A DNA stretch of 64,000 nt from Gillisia mitskevichiae (lineage in GTDB: Bacteria; Bacteroidota; Bacteroidia; Flavobacteriales; Flavobacteriaceae). The translations under genes and the position numbers were made by a program. Each line of letters opens with the position of its first letter. The stretch's first letter is position 1. The stretch is from assembly GCF_003634585.1 (NCBI RefSeq), contig NZ_RBLG01000004.1, positions 124,001-188,000 on the forward strand. Reading direction: 5' to 3'. The notes under the pieces were generated by a model, which saw nothing but the letters and a program-made list of their open reading frames with translations, did not search any database and was not told the DNA's origin. Below are positions 29,077 to 37,752 of the stretch, piece after piece.

Positions 29077-31125
29077 TTAATCTAAATGAGCTAGAATTTC
29101 ATTTGCTTTCAAATTCTTTAAGCCATCAATAATTTTTCTGAACTCAGCGCTACATTCATCCGACTTTTGCTTTAGAACCAATGCATCACAATCCTCAGTA
29201 GCGATCAAAATTCTGGATTCCTCCATGATTTTGCTAAGATGGTCTGCCTGAATATAAAACATGGACATGGTGCTTTTGTGAATGAGATCTCCAATCATCA
29301 CTTCACTATTTTTATTAATTGCTTCCATGTATTCCTTATTATAAGATACTAAAGCATCTAAGGTGCTCTTTATAAACTTATCCAGATAATGCGCATTTTT
29401 ATTTGCCATCTTCACGAATTTGGACACATTGAAGGAAGCCTGTTTAATATTTGGGTATACTTCGCTATTATTAGAGCTTTCTATCTCTGTAAGGTCTTCT
29501 AGCTCCTCCTCTAAATCTACTGGGAGGTATAAATTTTTCTCTATTATACAATCATTTGGATTATGTAAGTAATGCACCAACATCTCCATTAATTTTTCGG
29601 GCTGAAAGGGTTTCGGGACATGATCATTCATTCCCGCTTTTTTAAGCTTATAATTGATCTCTCCTCTCTCTGTCGCAGATAATGCTATAATTACAGGTTG
29701 TTTAATAAAATTTAAAGAACGAATTTGCATTGCAGTCTCATACCCATTCATTTTTGGCATATGCAAATCTAATAAGATCAAATCAAAATGTTTTTTCTTT
29801 AATAGTTTTATTGCCTCAAGACCACTTTTTGCCGATTCATTCTCCAGCTTCCACTCATTTAAAAACTGAGTTGTAATATATATATTTGCTGGATTATCAT
29901 CTACTACCAAAACTCGAGATGATCTAAATATTTCTCGATCTTTCAGACTTATTTTTTTATCTTTTTTGGAAACATGATTAGTGATAACCTGATACCAAAT
30001 ATCAAAACTAAATTCGGAACCTTTACCTTCGCTACTTTGAACTTTCATTTCAGATTTATGCAATTGAAGCAATTTCTGACTTATGGTAAGACCAAGGCCT
30101 GTTCCGCCATATTCCATGCTAACGTCGTAACTGGCCTGAGAGAATTCCTGAAATATAGCTTCTAATTTGTCTTTCGGAATTCCAATTCCGGTATCACGTA
30201 CTTTAAAGCTTAATAAGCATTTATTTTTTGAGGTTTCAACATGTTCTATAGAAAGTGTAACAGAGCCATATTTTGTAAACTTTATAGCATTCCCAATTAA
30301 ATTAGTTAGAATTTGCGAAAGTTTTACTGGGTCTCCTAATACTTCTTGATGGACATTTTTATCCAGCTTAACTAACAAATCTATATTCTTCTCTGCTGCC
30401 TTAACCTTGAAGGTCTGCTGCATCATTTTAACCATATTCTTAAGGTTAAAAGGCCGCTTTTCGAGTTTTACCTTTTGAGCTTCAATTTTGCTGAGATCTA
30501 ATAAATTATTAACCAAACCCAAAAGATTTTCAGAAGAAAGTAAAAGAATGCGTGCATATTCTTTTTGATCCTCATTTAGGTGGGTTTTATTTAGGAGATT
30601 CCCAATTCCTAAAATAGCATGCAGTGGAGTTCTTATTTCATGACTAATAGTAGATAAAAATTCAGCTTTTGCATGTGAATCTTCTTCTGCTTTCTTTTTG
30701 GCTGCTATTAATTCCTTTTCGTATTTCTTACGGTCTGTAATATCAAATATTGTAGCTCTATAAGTTAACGGATTTTCGCCCTTGGCAGGGATTTCATTCA
30801 CATTAAGAAGTCCGGGGAAAGAGGTGCGGTCTTTTCTAACAATATCAAAATTGATCTCTTGAATATATCCCTGCATTCGGATTAAAGGAAAAAAATGAGT
30901 TTCAAAAAAAATCTGCCCCCCGATTTTAAAAAGCTCAGGAAATTTCTTTATATAGATCACCTCTTTTTTCTTGAAATTAATCCAAGACAATAGGGTAGCG
31001 TTTATATTATAGATCGTTCCATCTGTTAAAAACGATACATATCCGCAGGGAGCATTTTCATATAGTTCCTCTGCAGTTTCCGTGATTCTCCCATTAGGGT
31101 TCTTATCCTTATTTGTAATACTCAT
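29077..31125 (-). CDS. PAS-domain hybrid histidine kinase with receiver and Hpt-like domain
   Basis: A 682-residue soluble hybrid kinase. Order: PAS (about 18-130, YENAPCGYVSFLTDGTIYNIN, ending ATIFDITDRKKYE), HisKA with His162 in STISHEIRTPLHAI, HATPase (LTNLIGNAIKFT, DTGIGIP, GGTGLGLTIS), a receiver with the phospho-Asp in LILLDLHMPKMNG and Lys in HVPKPF, then a helical C-terminal domain with IHKSTMSMF, a probable Hpt. No membrane segment is visible, so the PAS senses something in the cytosol. Its ATG overlaps the stop of the RsbQ-like hydrolase by 4 bp: the two are translationally coupled. Confidence 0.9.
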   Translation of the reverse strand: MSITNKDKNPNGRITETAEELYENAPCGYVSFLTDGTIYNINATLLSWINFKKKEVIYIKKFPELFKIGGQIFFETHFFPLIRMQGYIQEINFDIVRKDRTSFPGLLNVNEIPAKGENPLTYRATIFDITDRKKYEKELIAAKKKAEEDSHAKAEFLSTISHEIRTPLHAILGIGNLLNKTHLNEDQKEYARILLLSSENLLGLVNNLLDLSKIEAQKVKLEKRPFNLKNMVKMMQQTFKVKAAEKNIDLLVKLDKNVHQEVLGDPVKLSQILTNLIGNAIKFTKYGSVTLSIEHVETSKNKCLLSFKVRDTGIGIPKDKLEAIFQEFSQASYDVSMEYGGTGLGLTISQKLLQLHKSEMKVQSSEGKGSEFSFDIWYQVITNHVSKKDKKISLKDREIFRSSRVLVVDDNPANIYITTQFLNEWKLENESAKSGLEAIKLLKKKHFDLILLDLHMPKMNGYETAMQIRSLNFIKQPVIIALSATERGEINYKLKKAGMNDHVPKPFQPEKLMEMLVHYLHNPNDCIIEKNLYLPVDLEEELEDLTEIESSNNSEVYPNIKQASFNVSKFVKMANKNAHYLDKFIKSTLDALVSYNKEYMEAINKNSEVMIGDLIHKSTMSMFYIQADHLSKIMEESRILIATEDCDALVLKQKSDECSAEFRKIIDGLKNLKANEILAHLD

Positions 31126-31943
31126 GAAGTTGTGCTTGCGAGATATTTCTTTATGGCAAGGGTGGTTTCTTCAGGTGCGCTAAGATTGGGGCAATGCCCA
31201 GTAGCATTTAATATTTGTAATTCAGAATTTTGAAGATTATCATGAATATACTGTCCAACTGCTACAGGGGCAATTATATCTTGGGAACACTGTAAGACCA
31301 AAGTTGGGACCACTACTTTTTTAATGTCTTTCCTATTATCAGATAAAAAAGTTACTCTAGCAAAATGTTTAGCGATCTCAGGATTTGTTTGGCAAAAACT
31401 ATTTGTTAGTTCTTCTCCTAACTCTGGTTTCTCTGGATTTCCCATTATTGCCGGAGCCATATTAGTAGACCAGCCTAGGTAATTGCTATCTAATGCCTCC
31501 ATAAGGTCATCAATATCTTCTTTGTTAAATCCACCCACATAATCTTTATCATTAATATATCTGGCAGATGGGCCTATCATGACTAATTTCGCAAAACGAG
31601 AGGGCTCCAAGTTTGCTGCCAAGGCAGCTATCATAGAGCTTACAGAATGAGCTACTAGAATTACATCTTTTAAATCCAGTTCTTCACAAATCTCTAAAAT
31701 ATCTGCAGCATAACCCAAAAGGTCATCGTACTTTTCTCTTGAATATGAATTATGATCGGAATGTCCTGCACCCACGTGATCAAAAAGTATGACCTTATAA
31801 TCCTTTGTAAATTCTGGATAAACAAAGCGCCACATATTTTGGTCACAACCATACCCATGAGCGAAAAGAATAGGCTGTGTTCCGGTGCCAAGAACCTTTA
31901 CATTATTTCTTTCTAAAACCGAGTTGATTTGTTTCGAAGGCAT
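31122..31943 (-). CDS. RsbQ-like alpha/beta hydrolase
   Basis: A 273-residue hydrolase of the RsbQ/KAI2/D14 group. Family marks: NVKVLGTGTQPILFAHGYGCDQNMWRFVYP at the start, FDHVGAGHSD, nucleophile Ser100 in VAHSVSS, Asp222 in CSQDIIAP and His250 in ATGHCPNLSAP. The spacing between triad residues (122 and 28) is almost that of B. subtilis RsbQ (Ser96, Asp219, His247). RsbQ is needed for activation of RsbP through RsbP's PAS domain; here the downstream gene also has an N-terminal PAS but is a histidine kinase. Coupling by ATGA supports a functional pair. Confidence 0.88.
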   Translation of the reverse strand: MPSKQINSVLERNNVKVLGTGTQPILFAHGYGCDQNMWRFVYPEFTKDYKVILFDHVGAGHSDHNSYSREKYDDLLGYAADILEICEELDLKDVILVAHSVSSMIAALAANLEPSRFAKLVMIGPSARYINDKDYVGGFNKEDIDDLMEALDSNYLGWSTNMAPAIMGNPEKPELGEELTNSFCQTNPEIAKHFARVTFLSDNRKDIKKVVVPTLVLQCSQDIIAPVAVGQYIHDNLQNSELQILNATGHCPNLSAPEETTLAIKKYLASTTS

Positions 31944-32575
31944 AATCCTATTTTAAGGTGAATTTAAGCAATGTTTATATATTTTGTTTAACAGAGATTT
32001 GAAATTTGAATCATTTTAAAATATATGATTATAATTATTGATGATAATTAGGGGTTTCTTATGAGATACCTTTTAATTTATGAATTATGAATTATTAATT
32101 AATTTGTCAAATAAGGTGATGTTTTTTGAATATATCTTATTTTTAAAAACTAAGTTGATTAGAATTTTGTTTAATTATTACTAAATATAAATAATAAATA
32201 CTTTTGAATATTTTATGAATTATTATCATAATTTATTAAACTTAATAATTTAACCATTGTTAAACACAGGTTTACTTAGTAATTTTTTATTATAATAAAT
32301 TCAGGTCTTAATTAGCGTTTTATCTGATCAATGAATTTTTGGAAAACGATCTTAAAAAATAAAAGATCTTTTCATCTTCATCCAATTTATAATTTAACAA
32401 CTTAATTCTATTATAGCCTACATTACCTAAGACTCAAATAGAGCAATTTATTACCGATTTTGCCTCTTTCGTTTGGGGGCTTCCTCTTTTAATTTCACTA
32501 TCTGGTAGCTAGTAAACTAATAGTTGTTTGCCTCAAATTAACACGCTTGTTATGTAGTATATAAAGTTTAAATAA
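31944..32575. other. 632-bp gene-free AT-rich stretch
   Basis: No coding frame, tRNA or clear promoter was found between the RsbQ-like gene and nhaC. It is very AT-rich, with GAATTATGAATTATT-type simple sequence near 32080-32100. A 6-bp inverted repeat GATCTT/AAGATC occurs at 32348-32368. It must hold the leader and promoter of the hydrolase-kinase unit and the 3' end of nhaC, but I could not pinpoint either. Confidence 0.6.
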
Positions 32576-34057
32576 TTAAACCATCATAAAGCCTAATATC
32601 AAGTAAAGAAAAGATGTAATAACCCCTCCAATAAGAGCATAAGGTAATTGTGTTCTCACGTGATCTATATGATCACTAGCGGAAGCCATAGAGGAAATTA
32701 TAGAAGTGTCTGATATCGGAGAACAATGATCTCCAAAAATACCTCCACCTAAAGTTGCTGCGATAATTAATGGTAATTCAGCGCCATGTATATTAGCCAT
32801 TGGAATTGAAATCGCCAACATTATAGCGAAAGTCCCCCAGGATGTTCCGGTAGAAAAGGCAATAAATGAACTTATTATAAATACTACCATTGGGAGAAAC
32901 TCTGGCGACAACCAATCTTTAGATGAATTAGCAATAAAATCACCTGTGCCTAATTGATTACAAGCGTCACCTATAGCAAAAGCTAAGAGCATTAATAATG
33001 CTAAGGGCATTAATTCGCTTATTCCTTTAAGTACAAGGTCTATCATTTCTTTAGTTTTCATGATACCTTGAGATCTGTACAAGACCATAGCTACCAGTAT
33101 TGCCGTACATACAGCATACAAAACAGATGATGAGCCAGAACCTTGACCAATAGCTTGGAAAAGATGATCTCCAAACGAGCTATAATTCTCCACATTAGCC
33201 CATCCAGTTGCAGCTAAATTTATAGGCATCATAAACACCATTGTTGCCAATGGGATGATCATATTATAAGCTTTTGCTTTAAGGCCTTCTTTCGGTTTAA
33301 AAGATGTAATGGTGTCAGAAAGCATAGGTTTGGCGTTATCATTAAGAAGTTTTCCTGTTTCCTTTACCCTCTTTTCGGCTTTTGCCATTGGGCCAATATC
33401 TTTCTTAAATACTATTACTACAAAAACAATTAATATGGCCAGAATAGGATAGAAGTTGAATGCGATAGAGGAAAGCATCATTGAAAATGGATTTTGTATT
33501 CCTTGAGTTATCAATAACCCCATGATAAATGCGCCCCAAGCGTTGAATGGTATTAATATAGAGGTTGGAGCTGAGCTGGAATCTGCTATATATGCTAACT
33601 TTTCTCTGGAAATTTTTAATTTATCGAATACTGGTCTATAAAGGGTTCCTACAGTTAGGGAACTGATACTGGTTTCTACGAATAAAAGAATCCCAGTTAA
33701 TAATGCTAATAACTGAATAATTACTCTGCTGTATCCTGTTTCTTTTTTTTCGAAATAGCCAATTAGAACATTCAGTTTATTAATAAAACCTTCTACACCT
33801 TTAGAATATTGAATGAATAGTAATAAAGCCCCAACTAATGCACTGAACATGATGGTTCTGGTATTGCCTTCAGACTTAAAAACGTTAACTAATCCTTCTA
33901 TTGAGGCAACAGTTCCGGTCAGGAAATTCCAATCACTTATTATAACCCAAGAAAACCATATCCCGAAAAGGAGGGCGATATATACTTGTTTTGTTTTTAA
34001 AGCTAGAATAATAGCTATGACAGGTGGTAAAATGGATAGCAGCCCGTAATTCTCCAT
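32576..34057 (-). CDS. nhaC: Na+/H+ antiporter, NhaC family
   Basis: A 493-residue inner-membrane protein with about 12 helices. NhaC marks: LLSILPPVIAIILALKTKQVYIALLFGIW at the N terminus, VETSISSLTVGTLYRPVFD, ISREKLAYIADSSSAPTSILIPFNAWG, STGTSWGTFAIMLAISIPMA and GGGIFGDHCSPISDTSIISSMAS near the end. It exchanges sodium for protons, useful for a marine flavobacterium. It stands alone. The exact ion specificity is inferred from family only. Confidence 0.9.
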   Translation of the reverse strand: MENYGLLSILPPVIAIILALKTKQVYIALLFGIWFSWVIISDWNFLTGTVASIEGLVNVFKSEGNTRTIMFSALVGALLLFIQYSKGVEGFINKLNVLIGYFEKKETGYSRVIIQLLALLTGILLFVETSISSLTVGTLYRPVFDKLKISREKLAYIADSSSAPTSILIPFNAWGAFIMGLLITQGIQNPFSMMLSSIAFNFYPILAILIVFVVIVFKKDIGPMAKAEKRVKETGKLLNDNAKPMLSDTITSFKPKEGLKAKAYNMIIPLATMVFMMPINLAATGWANVENYSSFGDHLFQAIGQGSGSSSVLYAVCTAILVAMVLYRSQGIMKTKEMIDLVLKGISELMPLALLMLLAFAIGDACNQLGTGDFIANSSKDWLSPEFLPMVVFIISSFIAFSTGTSWGTFAIMLAISIPMANIHGAELPLIIAATLGGGIFGDHCSPISDTSIISSMASASDHIDHVRTQLPYALIGGVITSFLYLILGFMMV

Positions 34058-34188
34058 AAGCAGTTTTAAAAAAAGTGGAATATTATTTATATGATGGCCC
34101 TAAATGTATAAAAACAATTTGACCTATATCTCTTCCAAGAATTGATTATATTCAATGTTGTCTGTTATTTTTCTTCTCTAATAAATTA

Positions 34189-34220
34189 AAAAGTCAACAC
34201 TTAAAATTGTTGATTTTTTA
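34189..34220 (-). terminator. Terminator of the S9 peptidase gene
   Basis: TCAACA/TGTTGA stem with A-rich and T-rich flanks. Read on the minus strand the hairpin is followed by CTTTTTAATTTATT. It lies 23 bp past the peptidase stop. Confidence 0.6.
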
Positions 34221-34242
34221 AAGAAGGGATTTACAAACTTTA

Positions 34243-36633
34243 TTACTTGGCTAATAAGGTCTCATTAAACAACTTTAAAATCCTCTTATATTCATCTGTC
34301 CAGCTACTAGGTTCTACAAAACCATGACTTTCTACTGGATACAAAGCCATTTCCCAATTATCTTTCTCCAACTCTATTAATCGCTGGGCTAACCTTACTA
34401 CATCTTGAAAATGCACATTGGTATCTACCATTCCGTGAGCGATCAAAAGATTTCCTTTTAGGCCTTCAGCAAAATAAATAGGAGAGGAGCGTTTATAAGC
34501 AATAGGATCTTCTACAGGGGTATTTAGAATATTAGATGTGTACCCGTCATTATAATGAGCCCAATCTGTTACCGACCTTAATGCTGCTCCAGATTTAAAA
34601 GTGTCACTTTCATTGAACATTGCCATAAGTGTAATAAAGCCACCATAACTGCCTCCATAAATACCGACTTTCTCTTTATCTATTCCATGCTCTTCAATCA
34701 AATAGTGTGCACCATCTACATTATCAGATAAATCTTTCCCGCCCATGTGTCTATAAATAGCGGTTCGCCAATCTCTTCCGTAACCTGCACTTCCACGATA
34801 ATCCATATCTAAAACAGTGTATCCAAGATCTGTTAAAAGATTATGAAACATGTATTCTCTAAAATAGGAAGACCACCAATTATGCGCGTTTTGTAGATAT
34901 CCCGCACCATGAACAAAGATCACGGCAGCTCCATTTTTTACATCATCTTTAGGCTTATATAATCTTGCCGGGATCATAGCTCCATCTTCTGCTTTTACTT
35001 CTATTCTGCTAGGTGCTCTCCAATTGTAGGCGTTAAAAGCCTCAGATTTGCCTTTGGTTAATTGAACAGGTTTATTATTGGTTCCAGTTTTTTTAAGGTA
35101 TAATTCCCAAGGCTGATTGCTCGTAGAATACAGTATTGCCATGTGCTTTTCATCTGGAGAAAGTTTAACTTCATTATTTCCAGCCATGCTTGTTAATTGG
35201 GTCATTTTGCCACCCATAGCAGGCATTTTATAGAAATGACGTTCTCCGGCATCAATTTCAGAAGTGGTTAAAAACCAACTTTTTCCATCATTGGATAATT
35301 GCGGATCGAACACCTCATATTCTCCAGAAGTTAAGGCAGTTTTCTTTCCGTTATCAGTATTCAGTAAATATAAATGGGAATAACCGGATTCCTCAGATTG
35401 AAAATAAATGTGTTTGTTATCTGGCAACCAGCCTAGAGTACCGCCGCCATAAGAATAACCAATTCCCGGTCCGTTTATCCAAGCTTCATCTCGCTGTCTA
35501 TCTAAACTTTTTAGAGTTCCATTTTCCAAGTCTAAAAGAGTGATCCACCTATCTTTATTATCGTGAGAACGAACATTTACAATAGCTTTTTCACCATTAT
35601 CAGAAAAATTGGCTCCCCATGCGATTACATCTCTAGGTTCCTCTTCCCATTCCTTATCTGGATAATCACTTACATAGTCGGGTAGGTCTGAGATTCCCGG
35701 GAGCTCATCAGATTTCACTAAATAAACAGTGTCTTTTGCAAAATTATAGACAGCAAGTTCCACTTTACTTATATCGTCTCCTACTTTAGATCTAGTATTT
35801 AGGTCTACGGTATAACCCGATGCATCTAAATAATTTGGGACAATCGTATTCTTATTATCTGTTCTGGTTATAAGGTTGAATGTTGCATATTTAGAGTTAG
35901 GCGACATTTGTAAATTGGTAATAAATCGTTTCCCAGTATAAAAAGTAAAGGCTTCTTTTTTAAACTTACTATCATAAGCCTTACTGGAATCTTCTTTTTG
36001 CTTTCTTTCTAAAACCACTTCCAATAAGCTTAAATTATCTTCTTCCAGCCATTTTTCCTTTTTCGATAGATCTTTAGTATCATTCGTTTTGTCTTCACCG
36101 CTTTTAATTGAAGTCAGTTTTTTTACGCTTCCTTTTTTTAGATTGTAGAGATATAAATTATCTTCTAATTCGAAAGAAACCAAGTTTTCATTTTGTTGGA
36201 AATTCGGATTGGATATTGATTTTCCTAACTCTAATATGGTTTTGGAGGATCTGTCTTTTGCTGAATAAAGCATTAAATTACCATCTTTAATAAAGATCTT
36301 TTGAGAATGATCTTTATTATAATCTCCACGAGCAGAGACTTTATTTTGCTGCTCTAAAGAGGAAACTTTTTCAATACTGGATTGGTTAGACAATTGGATC
36401 TTATAAAGAGAATCTGATGGTTCTTTTTGTAAATTATAATCAAAATAGATCGTTTTGCTGTCTTCACTCCAATTAATATTAGAAGGAAAAGTTCCCATCC
36501 ACGTAGGATCCTGCATTATTTTTTCTACTGAAAGATCACTGCTTTGAGAAAATCCAGAAGAAGTGATTAACGTGAAAAAGAAGAATAAAGAAAGAGATTT
36601 GATCTTGAAGATATTCAATTGAAGGATTCTCAT
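34243..36633 (-). CDS. Secreted S9 family peptidase (DPP IV/acylaminoacyl-peptidase-like)
   Basis: A 796-residue serine peptidase. An N-terminal signal peptide (hydrophobic LFFFFTLITSSGFSQ, about 14-30) exports it. A beta-propeller of about 500 residues follows, with WD40-like TolB repeats (PDNKHIYFQSEESGYSHLYLL, NDGKSWFLTTS). The C-terminal catalytic domain carries VIFVHGAGY, the nucleophile in YGGSYGGFITLMA, Asp in HGMVDTNVHFQD and His in PVESHGF, a complete triad. Such enzymes trim oligopeptides in the periplasm. It forms its own transcription unit between nhaC and apt. Confidence 0.93.
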   Translation of the reverse strand: MRILQLNIFKIKSLSLFFFFTLITSSGFSQSSDLSVEKIMQDPTWMGTFPSNINWSEDSKTIYFDYNLQKEPSDSLYKIQLSNQSSIEKVSSLEQQNKVSARGDYNKDHSQKIFIKDGNLMLYSAKDRSSKTILELGKSISNPNFQQNENLVSFELEDNLYLYNLKKGSVKKLTSIKSGEDKTNDTKDLSKKEKWLEEDNLSLLEVVLERKQKEDSSKAYDSKFKKEAFTFYTGKRFITNLQMSPNSKYATFNLITRTDNKNTIVPNYLDASGYTVDLNTRSKVGDDISKVELAVYNFAKDTVYLVKSDELPGISDLPDYVSDYPDKEWEEEPRDVIAWGANFSDNGEKAIVNVRSHDNKDRWITLLDLENGTLKSLDRQRDEAWINGPGIGYSYGGGTLGWLPDNKHIYFQSEESGYSHLYLLNTDNGKKTALTSGEYEVFDPQLSNDGKSWFLTTSEIDAGERHFYKMPAMGGKMTQLTSMAGNNEVKLSPDEKHMAILYSTSNQPWELYLKKTGTNNKPVQLTKGKSEAFNAYNWRAPSRIEVKAEDGAMIPARLYKPKDDVKNGAAVIFVHGAGYLQNAHNWWSSYFREYMFHNLLTDLGYTVLDMDYRGSAGYGRDWRTAIYRHMGGKDLSDNVDGAHYLIEEHGIDKEKVGIYGGSYGGFITLMAMFNESDTFKSGAALRSVTDWAHYNDGYTSNILNTPVEDPIAYKRSSPIYFAEGLKGNLLIAHGMVDTNVHFQDVVRLAQRLIELEKDNWEMALYPVESHGFVEPSSWTDEYKRILKLFNETLLAK

Positions 36634-36820
36634 AGAATTATGGGTAAATGCTACTTGCTAAAAGAGCGAATAATGATTAGAATAAATTGAGTTAGCAATA
36701 TAATTAAAATTTCATAGGCCTTGTGTAAGCTGGAAGTTGAAATATTTCAGTTTGTTAACCATACTTAGCTGCTTTATTAAATTCATATGGTTATTTTTAT
36801 AGGATATAAAATATTCCTTC

Positions 36821-37336
36821 ATGACCGATTTAAGTAAATATATTCGAGAGATCCCTGATTTTCCTAAAGTAGGAATTCAGTATAAAGACATCACTCCATT
36901 ATTACAAAGCCCTGAAGCCATTAAGGAAGCTGTCGCTCAGTTTTTAAAACTTATTGGCAATGAGAAAATAGATAAAGTGGTAGGGATAGAATCTCGCGGC
37001 TTTTTATTTGGAATGCTTTTAGCCGAAAAGCTTAATGCCGGGTTTGTACCTATAAGAAAACCGGGTAAACTCCCTGCCGAAACTTACTCTGAAGTATATG
37101 AATTGGAATATGGAAAAGACACTTTGGAAATTCATTGTGATGCAATTAAAAAAGGAGAACGCATAATTTTGCACGATGATGTTTTAGCCACAGGAGGTAC
37201 AGCGAGAACTGCGTGTAATTTGGTTAAGAAAATGGGTGCAGAAATCGTGCAGTGTAATTTCTTGATAGAGTTGGAGTTTTTAAATGGCAGGAATAAATTA
37301 AGATCCTATCCCGTAGAATCCTTGCTTAAATACTAA
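36821..37336 (+). CDS. apt: Adenine phosphoribosyltransferase
   Basis: A 171-residue type I PRTase turning adenine and PRPP into AMP in purine salvage. The N-terminal hood IREIPDFPKVGIQYKDITPLL is the Apt signature, GIESRGFLFG is present, and the PRPP loop is IILHDDVLATGGTARTA. Length and motifs are typical. It is monocistronic, with 187 bp upstream shared with the divergent peptidase gene. Confidence 0.97.
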   Translation: MTDLSKYIREIPDFPKVGIQYKDITPLLQSPEAIKEAVAQFLKLIGNEKIDKVVGIESRGFLFGMLLAEKLNAGFVPIRKPGKLPAETYSEVYELEYGKDTLEIHCDAIKKGERIILHDDVLATGGTARTACNLVKKMGAEIVQCNFLIELEFLNGRNKLRSYPVESLLKY

Positions 37337-37434
37337 TCCAACAATATATTTTGGAAAATCCTTGAAGCTGGTCTCAAATTTTAAATCACATTTCGGAACC
37401 CTATTATTCATAAACACTATTAAATGCTTTAAAT

Positions 37435-37587
37435 TTAATCTAATGCCTTTTTAGTAACCCAAAGTTTCCAACCGAAAACTGCCAATTGAATTTTACTTGC
37501 TTTTTGAAGATCTAAGCGTTTTTTGGTATAACTAGGCAATACTTTTTGATTGATCTTAGACAATGTTTTAAAAAAGTGATTTTTCAT
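37435..37587 (-). CDS. Small conserved flavobacterial protein
   Basis: A 50-residue basic protein reading MKNHFFKTLSKINQKVLPSY, then TKKRLDLQKASKIQLAVFGWK and LWVTKKALD. The pattern LPSYTKKRLDL...QLAVFGW matches my memory of small conserved flavobacterial proteins of unknown function. A longer frame would start at 37716, but that extension passes through a 17-bp perfect hairpin and its sequence is unlike the core, so 37587 is preferred. The gene follows the M56 peptidase gene on the same strand. Function unknown. Confidence 0.6.
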   Translation of the reverse strand: MKNHFFKTLSKINQKVLPSYTKKRLDLQKASKIQLAVFGWKLWVTKKALD

Positions 37588-37669
37588 AAAAACTTGATTG
37601 GTTGGTTTTATCCAAAGATATTTAAAATCAATCAATTGTAATGGTGTTTCGTGATGCTTATTAATAAAG

Positions 37670-37714
37670 GAAGTTGAGATTAATCGAAGAATTAATACGA
37701 TTAATCTCAACTTC
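37670..37714. repeat. 17-bp perfect inverted repeat (stem-loop) after the M56 gene
   Basis: GAAGTTGAGATTAATCG and its exact reverse complement flank an 11-nt loop (AAGAATTAATA). The structure begins 39 bp after the M56 peptidase stop. No T run follows on either strand, so it is not a textbook intrinsic terminator; it may stabilise the blaI-M56 mRNA 3' end or be a small palindromic element. Confidence 0.75.
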
Positions 37715-37752
37715 ACTAAATAATAACCAGATCAAATTCTAGACTTTTCTTA

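Noticed and set aside
32348-32373. Hairpin GATCTT/AAGATC followed by TTTTC in the 632-bp gap
   Set aside because: Six base pairs and a short T run are too weak to call a terminator or a small RNA.
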